From: Gammaproteobacteria bacterium
GTDB lineage: Bacteria > Pseudomonadota > Gammaproteobacteria > UBA6429 > Thiohalophilaceae
Direction of reading: 5' to 3'
DNA length: 11,638 bases
Assembly (NCBI GenBank): GCA_029880425.1
Contig: JAOUOK010000015.1
Span: 1 to 11,638, forward strand
Shown: one piece after another, positions 1-5,576 of the stretch
Layout of the letters: each line of letters opens with the position of its first letter
Position numbering within the stretch: the first letter of the stretch is position 1
Program-made: the position numbers and the translations under genes
The notes under the pieces: generated by a model
Databases searched by the model: none
Told to the model about the DNA's origin: nothing
Seen by the model: the letters and a program-made list of their open reading frames with translations, nothing else

Positions 1-54
1 CAATGTACCATCTACATCCAGCCCGAGAAATTTTATACCCGCTTTAATTGTCAT
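1..54 (-). CDS. HAD-superfamily phosphatase, KdsC-like N terminus (partial, cut by window start)
   Basis: Reading leftward from an ATG at 54-52, 18 codons are visible before the window ends: MTIKAGIKFLGLDVDGTL. The DVDGT stretch is HAD motif I, in which the first Asp is the phosphoryl-accepting nucleophile and the second the acid/base. The spacing of motif I from the N terminus and the preceding hydrophobic strand closely match KdsC in this same window (IKLLVFDVDGVL). That suggests, but does not prove, a Kdo-8-phosphate-phosphatase-like C0 HAD. The start lies 21 bases downstream of the stop of the DAHP-synthase-like gene, and AAGG at 67-64 lies 9 bases before the ATG, so the two are probably co-transcribed. 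The rest of the protein lies outside the window, so substrate and subfamily are open. Another HAD family (phosphoglycolate or histidinol-phosphate phosphatase-like) is possible. Confidence 0.7.
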   Translation of the reverse strand, partial: MTIKAGIKFLGLDVDGTL

Positions 55-75
55 GCTGTTTTGCCTTGTTATGCT

Positions 76-1074
76 TTATACAATCGTATGGTTTACTGCT
101 TTAGCAATCGGACGTAGCGTGGTTAATAATTCACGGAACATGTCGTGATCGAGTTGTTGCGCTGCATCAGACTTGGCAACAGAAGGATCGGGATGCACTT
201 CGATTAATAAACCTTCAATACCCATTGCAGTACATGCACGCGCAAGATCAGGCACACCGTAACGGTACCCCATGGCATGACTGGGATCTAAGATAATCGG
301 TAAGTTGGTATATTCTTTCAGGTAGGCAACACCGCATAAATCTAATGTAAAACGTGTTTTCGTTTCGAAAGTCCGGATACCACGTTCACAAAGAATTACG
401 TTGTCATTACCACCGGATAAAATAAATTCAGCCGCCTGGACAAATTCCTGCAGGTTAGTACCAAAGCCACGTTTTAATAAAATGGGTTTGCGCGACTTAC
501 CGCAAGTACGCAGGATACCCTGGTCATACATGGCTTTCGCACCAATTTGTATAATATCGGCATACTCAATGACTTCATCAACATGCGTGGTGTCACGCAC
601 TTCGGTAATAATATTAACACCGTATTGACTGCGCATTTTATCCAGTAGTTTTAAACCCTCAAGCCCCATACCCTGGAATGAGTAAGGTGAAGTACGTGGT
701 TTATAACAGCCGGCGCGTAATGTCTTGATGCCCTGTTCAACCATCAGTTCAGCAGACTGGGTAATTTGTTCTTCAGATTCAACCGAGCATGGACCGGCAA
801 TCACCATGGTGTTGTTATTAGTGCCACCAATCTTCACGCCATTAATATCAATCTCGCGTGTTTCACTAAAGTAATCAGCACTGGCAAGCTGAATGTCACT
901 TGAAAAGGCAAAGCTTTCTTCTGTAATACTTTCATACTGCGCCGGAACTTCCTGTAATGCTGAGGGTGTAATCAAAACATGATGTTCTGGTTTTTTAACA
1001 ACAAAAGCATCCAGCTCTTGTGCAATTTTTTCAACTTCAGCGTCAGCTACGCTGCTTTTTAAATGAATAATCAT
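76..1074 (-). CDS. DAHP-synthase-like enzyme (type Ib, AroF/AroA-beta family), possibly repurposed
   Basis: The 332-residue product belongs to the family that condenses phosphoenolpyruvate with erythrose-4-phosphate (DAHP synthase, shikimate entry) and is related to Kdo-8-P synthase. Visible motifs: AGPCSVES (93-100) with metal Cys96, KPRTSPYSFQG (125-135) binding the sugar phosphate, LLKRG (199-203), ILCERGIRTFE (227-237), DPSHA (263-267) with His266, EVHPDP (292-297) with Glu292, and Asp303. All four expected metal ligands are present. Residues 1-90 resemble the ferredoxin-like regulatory domain of Thermotoga-type enzymes but are diverged. The usual GARN motif after the barrel strand IIQI reads GAKA (178-181), an unusual substitution in a substrate-binding loop. 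ATG at 1074 overlaps the upstream gene's TGA (ATGA), with AAAGG 6 bases before it, so translation is coupled. It could be a true DAHP synthase or a specialised 3-deoxy-ulosonate synthase. Confidence 0.88.
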   Translation of the reverse strand: MIIHLKSSVADAEVEKIAQELDAFVVKKPEHHVLITPSALQEVPAQYESITEESFAFSSDIQLASADYFSETREIDINGVKIGGTNNNTMVIAGPCSVESEEQITQSAELMVEQGIKTLRAGCYKPRTSPYSFQGMGLEGLKLLDKMRSQYGVNIITEVRDTTHVDEVIEYADIIQIGAKAMYDQGILRTCGKSRKPILLKRGFGTNLQEFVQAAEFILSGGNDNVILCERGIRTFETKTRFTLDLCGVAYLKEYTNLPIILDPSHAMGYRYGVPDLARACTAMGIEGLLIEVHPDPSVAKSDAAQQLDHDMFRELLTTLRPIAKAVNHTIV

Positions 1075-2078
1075 AACTCGCCTTTGATCAAATTAAAGAA
1101 AGTAACCGCGCCGGTTACTTTGTTAGTATCATCAACAACAGGTAAATAGGAGATGGCAAAACTCTGTTGTTTAATAAAACGTAATAATTCCATTACGCTG
1201 AAATTTTCATTTGCTTTCACGGGATCAGTATTGGTTATATCTTCAACCGTGACGTCATTTAAATTACTGGTGTGTTTCAGTAAACCTTTACGCACATCCG
1301 CGTTGGTGACAATACCGTCAAGTTTACCATCATCATCAATTAAAATTGTGAATCCCACGTCATAATCTTCAATCGACTGCAGGATACCTGTCACGCTACG
1401 ATCTTCTTTCTTTAATAACGGAATTTCATCTGCAGTACGCATAAAATCTTTAACCTGGAAATGAGAATCCACTTCATGCGTTTTCAGGTTAAGCATCGCT
1501 GCGCCCATTGATTCACTGGTCATTAAATAAGAACCGGAAACAGATGCGTAGACACCCATGTTTCTTAATATGAATGACACTTCACCATTAACCCCACCAT
1601 CAACATGGATACGCTTGTCCGGGAACTGCTGACGAAACTGGCGGATTTTTTTAAAATTGGTTTTATCAAATACCCCACCGCTTTGTCCCGGTGTGGTGGT
1701 CATGAATAAAATAAAATCAAACTTGTCTGCGTAAGTCTCAAAGACAGAATTATCCGTATCAGAAGTAATGGCTAATCCTAAGCGGGCGGTAATACTCTCA
1801 GGGACGTTTAATTGACCTTGCAGGTTTTCATATTGAAAGGTGACAAAATCAACATTGAGCTCTTCTATTTTACTGAAGAATTTTTCCGGTTCCGAGCTGA
1901 TGATATGAAGGTCCACCGGGGTCTTGCTGAGTTTTTTAATTTCAGCAATGTCATCAAAAACACTCAAATCATCATTACAATCGATATGAAAAAGATCGGC
2001 CCCGTGTACATCAAGATCTTTAATGATTTCAGGCAGAGACTGGCTCTTACTGGAGTAAACAGACGCGGAGATTTTCAT
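1071..2078 (-). CDS. Ribulose-phosphate 3-epimerase-like TIM barrel fused to a KdsD-like CBS pair
   Basis: The protein has 335 residues in two parts. Residues 1-200 resemble ribulose-5-phosphate 3-epimerase: ISASV (3-7), HID (31-33), DLH (56-58), a glycine-rich phosphate loop at 129-135 and VDGG (159-162). His31, Asp33, His58 and Asp160, the expected metal and acid/base residues, are all kept. Other family signatures are altered: the loop after HID lacks the usual MDGHF-like sequence, the FHxE motif reads FQYE (81-84), and NPGFGGQ reads TPGQSGG (129-135). Residues 209-335 form a CBS pair beginning DFMRTADEIP, which strongly recalls the CBS pair of arabinose-5-phosphate isomerase KdsD/KpsF (DIMHTGDEIP-type). 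This fusion is not the normal RPE architecture (about 225 residues). It is the first gene of the minus cluster, divergent from kdsB. The exact substrate is unknown; a regulated pentose-phosphate epimerase or isomerase is the best guess. Confidence 0.82.
   Translation of the reverse strand: MKISASVYSSKSQSLPEIIKDLDVHGADLFHIDCNDDLSVFDDIAEIKKLSKTPVDLHIISSEPEKFFSKIEELNVDFVTFQYENLQGQLNVPESITARLGLAITSDTDNSVFETYADKFDFILFMTTTPGQSGGVFDKTNFKKIRQFRQQFPDKRIHVDGGVNGEVSFILRNMGVYASVSGSYLMTSESMGAAMLNLKTHEVDSHFQVKDFMRTADEIPLLKKEDRSVTGILQSIEDYDVGFTILIDDDGKLDGIVTNADVRKGLLKHTSNLNDVTVEDITNTDPVKANENFSVMELLRFIKQQSFAISYLPVVDDTNKVTGAVTFFNLIKGEL
1099..1121. repeat. Perfect 10-bp stem-loop near the 3' end of the RPE-CBS gene
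   Basis: Arms 1099-1108 (AAAGTAACCG) and 1112-1121 (CGGTTACTTT) are exact reverse complements with a 3-base loop (CGC on the plus strand). It lies inside the last codons of the epimerase-CBS gene, 25 bases before the start of the DAHP-synthase-like gene. On the minus-strand transcript the stem is followed by CTTTAATTTG, which is only weakly U-rich, so this is not a convincing terminator. It could modulate coupling between the two genes. Confidence 0.6.
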
Positions 2079-2118
2079 TGATTAATTATATAATTTCAGT
2101 GACTTAAGGTAAGTTTAC

Positions 2119-2147
2119 ATAGTAATGGCAAGCTACGGTTGGGTCAA
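2119..2147 (-). promoter_or_regulatory. Candidate sigma-70 promoter of the minus-strand cluster
   Basis: On the minus strand TTGACC (2147-2142) is followed after 17 bases by TACTAT (2124-2119), 5/6 and 4/6 matches to the -35 and -10 consensus. It would start transcription about 30-35 bases before the ATG at 2078. A second perfect TATAAT on this strand at 2090-2085 has no good -35 (CTTACC at 2113-2108) and would put the start almost on the ATG. No convincing Shine-Dalgarno sequence precedes that ATG. Confidence 0.4.
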
Positions 2148-2152
2148 TCTCC

Positions 2153-2169
2153 ACCTATTATATATAGGT
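2153..2169. repeat. Inverted repeat in the divergent promoter region (candidate operator)
   Basis: ACCTAT (2153-2158) and ATAGGT (2164-2169) are perfect inverted arms around the 5-base spacer TATAT. The dyad lies between the candidate -35 of the minus cluster and that of kdsB, where one dimeric regulator could affect both. No known regulator consensus is recognised. Confidence 0.4.
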
Positions 2170-2180
2170 ATGCACTGGCG

Positions 2181-2210
2181 CTGACATTGATTGGGACATT
2201 ACGTTAGAAT
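2181..2210 (+). promoter_or_regulatory. Candidate sigma-70 promoter for kdsB
   Basis: CTGACA (2181-2186) and TAGAAT (2205-2210) each match the consensus at 5 of 6 positions and are separated by 18 bases. Transcription would begin near 2217, giving a leader of about 35 bases before the kdsB ATG. Everything from kdsB to lptB is close-packed, so this could drive that whole set. Confidence 0.55.
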
Positions 2211-2251
2211 AACCCCAAATTATTAATAATATTAAACTGGCAAAATACCCT

Positions 2252-3010
2252 ATGAGCTTCCGAATCGTCATCCCCGCCCGCTACGCTTCAACCCGTTTAC
2301 CGGCAAAACCTTTACGTGATATTTGTGGTGAGCCCATGATTGCGCATGTCATCAGGCGAGCCAAGCAAAGTGAAGCCGAGGAAGTAATTGTTGCAACCGA
2401 TTCACAGGAAATTGCTGACGCTATTTCAGGCATTGATGTCCGGGTTTGTATGACCCATGAAAACCATCAATCGGGCACTGAACGCTTATCCGAGGTGATC
2501 GAGCAACTGGGGTTTGATGATGAGCAAATTTTAATAAATCTCCAGGGTGATGAACCCATGATGCCCGCGGTATGTTTGAACCAGGTGGGCCAGGCACTGG
2601 AACAGGATGCTCATCTCAAGATGGCAACCCTGTGTACCCCGCTGACCGACATTGATGAACTATTTGATCCTCACGCGGTAAAGGTTGTGCGCGATATTAA
2701 CGACTTTGCACTTTATTTTAGCCGTGCCGCCATTCCCTGGTCACGCGACGGCTTTAATGAAGCCCCGCGAGAATTACCCGGCAACCAGGAGTACCAACGT
2801 CACATCGGTTTATACGGTTACCGTGCCGGGTTTATTCGCCAGTATTTAGAATGGCAAAGCAGTGATATTGAAAAAACGGAATCTTTAGAACAACTACGTG
2901 TCCTTTATTACGGTGAAAAAATAAAAGTGATCACGGCAGAAGTTCCGCCGGGTCCAGGTGTGGATACCGAGGAAGACTTATCCCGGGTTTGCGAGTTGAT
3001 GTCGAAATAA
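2252..3010 (+). CDS. kdsB: 3-deoxy-manno-octulosonate cytidylyltransferase (CMP-Kdo synthetase)
   Basis: This cytosolic enzyme activates Kdo with CTP to CMP-Kdo for transfer to lipid A. The 252-residue product is close to the usual length (about 250). It has the N-terminal nucleotide-binding motif IPARYASTRLP (7-17), LQGDEP (97-102) with the metal-binding acid, HIGLYGYR, EKTESLEQLR (from 207) and GVDTEEDL (from 236), all typical of KdsB. The glycine common in RLPGKPL is alanine here (18), a minor change. The start ATG fits the canonical N terminus, although no strong ribosome-binding site precedes it. It is the first gene of the plus-strand run and is followed after 14 bases by kdsC. In E. 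coli this position relative to kdsC is held by kdsD instead. Confidence 0.96.
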   Translation: MSFRIVIPARYASTRLPAKPLRDICGEPMIAHVIRRAKQSEAEEVIVATDSQEIADAISGIDVRVCMTHENHQSGTERLSEVIEQLGFDDEQILINLQGDEPMMPAVCLNQVGQALEQDAHLKMATLCTPLTDIDELFDPHAVKVVRDINDFALYFSRAAIPWSRDGFNEAPRELPGNQEYQRHIGLYGYRAGFIRQYLEWQSSDIEKTESLEQLRVLYYGEKIKVITAEVPPGPGVDTEEDLSRVCELMSK

Positions 3011-3024
3011 AAAGGCAATATGAA

Positions 3025-3558
3025 ATGAAAGATATTCTGGATAAAGCAGCAAAAATTAAACTCCTGGTATTTGATGTCGATGGTGTACTGACTGATGGAC
3101 GTTTGATTGTTGGTGATGATGGACAGGAATATAAATCTTTTTTTTCTAAGGATGGCCTGGGCATAAAAATGCTTTTAAAAACAGGTGTTGAAGTTGCCGT
3201 TATTACCGCGCGTACTTCAAAAGTCGTCATACATCGTATGGAAAACCTTGGAATTGAGCATATTTACCAGGGGCAACAGGAAAAGTTACCGGCATTTGAA
3301 CGCATCTTAAAAGAACTTAATATCTCTGCAGAACAAGCGGCCTATGTTGGTGATGATGTGATCGACCTCCCGGTTATGTTACGTGCAGGCCTGGCGATTA
3401 CCGTTCAGGATGCACATCCACTGGCAAAACAACATGCACACTGGCAAACACCACAACCTGGTGGGCAAGGTGCCGCGCGTGATGTTTGTGAGCTTATTAT
3501 GCAGGCTCAAGGCACGCTTGAAGCACAATTTGAACAGTACCTGGGCAGCATTGGCTGA
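3025..3558 (+). CDS. kdsC: 3-deoxy-D-manno-octulosonate 8-phosphate phosphatase
   Basis: KdsC removes phosphate from Kdo-8-P, the step before CMP activation by KdsB. The 177-residue HAD enzyme shows motif I DVDGVLTDG (17-25, nucleophile Asp17 and Asp19), motif II ITARTS (60-65), the conserved Lys87, and motif III GDDVIDLPVM (109-118). It ends with the family's GGQGAARDVCELI tail. I chose ATG at 3025 over an in-frame ATG at 2989 because AAAGG (3011-3015) lies 9 bases upstream and the shorter form matches the family; the 2989 start would also run back into kdsB. It overlaps lptC by one base (TGATG). A run of eight T residues (3138-3145) lies inside the gene. Confidence 0.95.
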   Translation: MKDILDKAAKIKLLVFDVDGVLTDGRLIVGDDGQEYKSFFSKDGLGIKMLLKTGVEVAVITARTSKVVIHRMENLGIEHIYQGQQEKLPAFERILKELNISAEQAAYVGDDVIDLPVMLRAGLAITVQDAHPLAKQHAHWQTPQPGGQGAARDVCELIMQAQGTLEAQFEQYLGSIG

Positions 3559-4133
3559 TGGGTAAACTGCATTACTTAACAGCTCTTCTACTGATTATTT
3601 TACTGGCTGTGGTTAGTGGCTGGATATTTGAATCTATCGATATAAAACCGGGCACAAAAGAAAAAAAAGTACGTCACACCCCTGATTACTTTCTGAAAAA
3701 TTTCACTTCTACAACGATGAATGACAGGGGTGAACCTGCATATAAAATAAAAGCGCAGCATCTTGAGCATTATCCTGATAACAGCATGAAACTGCAGCAG
3801 CCGTTCTTTACATTTTATAACAATAATAAAATAACCTGGACTGCAAAGGCTGATAAGGCTCAGACATTAAACAATAATGAAATTATTCATCTTAATGGTA
3901 ATGTTATTCTTAACCAGGAGTTCCATTCCAAAACTAAAGAAGTGCCTGTCCATTTAAAGGCAGATCAACTCACTATTGATACAGAAAAAAATATTGCACA
4001 CACACAATCTAAAATAAAACTGAACAAGGGAAAAAGTTATATACAGGCAAACGGCATACGTGCTGACTTAAATAAAAACAGAATTGAATTCCTTTCTAAT
4101 ACCCGGAGTCATTATGTTTTACCTGCAAAATAA
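3558..4133 (+). CDS. lptC: LPS export ABC transporter periplasmic protein LptC
   Basis: LptC is the bitopic inner-membrane protein that takes LPS from LptB2FG and hands it to LptA. The 191-residue product has one N-terminal hydrophobic segment (about 7-24) with no cleavage site, then a periplasmic domain beginning with the family-typical HTPDYF (40-45). Alternating strands rich in Asn, Lys and Thr follow, consistent with the beta-jellyroll OstA-like fold. Length matches E. coli LptC (191). Its ATG overlaps the kdsC stop by one base and its 3' end overlaps lptA by 20 bases, indicating coupled translation. Identification rests on topology, the HTPDYF motif and the kdsC-lptC-lptA-lptB order, because the sequence itself is fast-evolving. 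Confidence 0.9.
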   Translation: MGKLHYLTALLLIILLAVVSGWIFESIDIKPGTKEKKVRHTPDYFLKNFTSTTMNDRGEPAYKIKAQHLEHYPDNSMKLQQPFFTFYNNNKITWTAKADKAQTLNNNEIIHLNGNVILNQEFHSKTKEVPVHLKADQLTIDTEKNIAHTQSKIKLNKGKSYIQANGIRADLNKNRIEFLSNTRSHYVLPAK

Positions 4134-4695
4134 AGTCGCGTTAAAACTATGTAGCCTGGTCGCAGTACTGACTATTGCAATCAGCACTGGCCCGGCTTTC
4201 GCCACTGAACAGCAAACAATTGATATCCAGGCCAGCTATATGTTGCTTGATGAGAATAAAGGCATCAGTATCTATAAAGGCAAGGTATTATTAAAAAAAG
4301 ATACCCTGGAGATTAAAGCAGACACCATGACACTCTATTATAATGGAGAAAAACTGGACAAAGTATTAATCATGGGTTCACCTGCAGAGGTAAGACACGC
4401 ACCTGATAATGAAGCCAGGGTACATTCCCAGGCAAAGAAAATGGAATACCTTATCACAGAAGATAAGTTAAGATTAACGGGACAGGCTGTTGTTAATCAG
4501 GGCAGCCGCCACTTTAGTGGTGAATCAATCGAGTATGATACCCGGCAACGAATAATTTCAGCCGCAGGTAAACAGGGCCCTGTTAATATTGATAAAGACG
4601 ATTCACAATCATCAACCCCTGGCCAGCGCGTTCATGTCATCATAGGGCCTGAAGCAGAAAATAATGATGCAGTAAGCAAAGATAGTGAAAACTAG
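4114..4695 (+). CDS. lptA: LPS transport periplasmic bridge protein LptA
   Basis: LptA polymerises between LptC and LptD to carry LPS across the periplasm. I place the start at ATG 4114, with GGAG (4105-4108) 5 bases upstream. This gives 193 residues with a clean signal peptide: a positive N region, a hydrophobic core (about 12-24) and AFA cleavage after residue 30. An in-frame TTG at 4084 would add 10 residues before the signal peptide and is unlikely. The mature part follows the OstA pattern: an IDIQASYM opening, repeated strand pairs such as YKGKVLLKKDTLEIKAD, and GQAVVNQGSRHFSGESIEYD. The tail is Ser-, Asp- and Glu-rich. A perfect 14-bp palindrome lies at 4571-4584. It starts inside lptC and is followed after 3 bases by lptB. 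Confidence 0.93.
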   Translation: MFYLQNKVALKLCSLVAVLTIAISTGPAFATEQQTIDIQASYMLLDENKGISIYKGKVLLKKDTLEIKADTMTLYYNGEKLDKVLIMGSPAEVRHAPDNEARVHSQAKKMEYLITEDKLRLTGQAVVNQGSRHFSGESIEYDTRQRIISAAGKQGPVNIDKDDSQSSTPGQRVHVIIGPEAENNDAVSKDSEN

Positions 4696-4698
4696 AAA

Positions 4699-5466
4699 AT
4701 GAATGAATCCATAAATAGTCAAGCTGGGAATAATCAATCAAGGAACACCCTTAAAGCGGAAAACCTTTGTAAAACATTTAAAGGACGAAAAGTTGTGCAA
4801 GGCGTTTCCATGGAAATTCACAGTGGTGAAGTAGTGGGCTTGCTTGGCCCCAATGGCGCGGGTAAAACAACTTCCTTCTATATGGTTGCCGGACTGATCA
4901 GCGCAGATGAAGGCCAGATTACACTTGGCGAAAATAATATCACTGATTACCCCATGCACCTGCGTGCCCGTCTTGGTGTTGGTTACCTGCCCCAGGATGC
5001 ATCTATTTTTAGAAAGTTATCGGTTACTGATAACATCATGGCAATATTACAGACACGAAAAGAACTTTCTCCGTTTCAGCAGGAACAGAAACTCGAAGAC
5101 TTACTTGAAGAACTACATATCGGTCATATTCGAAATGGCCTTGGTATGAGTTTATCCGGTGGTGAACGGCGCCGTGTTGAAATTGCCCGGGCACTGGCTA
5201 CCGATCCGCGTTTCATATTGCTGGATGAACCTTTTGCCGGGGTTGACCCTATTTCAGTGCGTGATATTCAATCTATCATTCAACACTTAAAAGAGCGTGG
5301 TATTGGTGTGTTAATTACTGACCACAATGTTCGGGAAACGCTGGGAATTTGTGAACGTGGTTACATTATGAATGCCGGTGAAGTGATTGCGAGTGGCGAT
5401 CCTGATGACTTGCTTGTAAATAAGCAGGTAAGGGAAGTCTATCTGGGTGAAAATTTCAAGCTTTAA
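4699..5466 (+). CDS. lptB: LPS export ABC transporter ATP-binding protein LptB
   Basis: LptB is the cytoplasmic ATPase of LptB2FG, which extracts LPS from the inner membrane. The 255 residues contain Walker [10 protein letters not shown] (50-58), a Q-loop in [15 protein letters not shown], the signature [15 protein letters not shown], Walker [13 protein letters not shown], the H-loop [11 protein letters not shown], and the LptB-specific end VYLGENFKL. The N terminus is about 14 residues longer than E. coli LptB (241 aa). These extra residues are polar and Asn/Ser-rich, and no better downstream start exists before the conserved LKAENLCK strand. The ribosome-binding site is weak, so translation probably depends on coupling to lptA 3 bases upstream. 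Permease partners LptF and LptG are not in the window, as is usual. Confidence 0.96.
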   Translation: MNESINSQAGNNQSRNTLKAENLCKTFKGRKVVQGVSMEIHSGEVVGLLGPNGAGKTTSFYMVAGLISADEGQITLGENNITDYPMHLRARLGVGYLPQDASIFRKLSVTDNIMAILQTRKELSPFQQEQKLEDLLEELHIGHIRNGLGMSLSGGERRRVEIARALATDPRFILLDEPFAGVDPISVRDIQSIIQHLKERGIGVLITDHNVRETLGICERGYIMNAGEVIASGDPDDLLVNKQVREVYLGENFKL

Positions 5467-5530
5467 TCGTTAGATAGCGTAAAAATTCAGTACTACACAT
5501 TTCTTTAAAATAAGCTAAAATTATATATAA

Positions 5531-5559
5531 GCCGGTTATAATATTCCTGAAGGTCCGGC
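5531..5559 (+). promoter_or_regulatory. Candidate rpoN promoter -10 inside an inverted repeat
   Basis: A perfect TATAAT lies at 5537-5542, but the -35 position (5514-5519, GCTAAA) is poor, so the promoter may need an activator or be weak. GCCGG (5531-5535) and CCGGC (5555-5559) form inverted arms that bracket the -10. The repeat could be an operator or a leader hairpin. Transcription would start near 5549, about 28 bases before the rpoN ATG. No terminator is visible between lptB and rpoN, so read-through is likely too. Confidence 0.35.
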
Positions 5560-5576
5560 CACTTTAATAACACTAT

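Noticed and set aside
2989..3024. Longer kdsC start at ATG 2989
   Set aside because: It overlaps kdsB and lacks a good ribosome-binding site, while ATG 3025 has AAAGG at 9 bases and matches family length.
3138..3145. Run of eight T residues in kdsC, and a run of eight A residues in lptC (3661-3668), as phase-variation sites
   Set aside because: Both genes are intact and essential-type, and runs of eight are common in AT-leaning DNA; no evidence of slippage.
4571..4584. Perfect 14-bp palindrome AACAGGGCCCTGTT in lptA
   Set aside because: About one such palindrome is expected by chance in this length, and it lies inside coding sequence away from any start.
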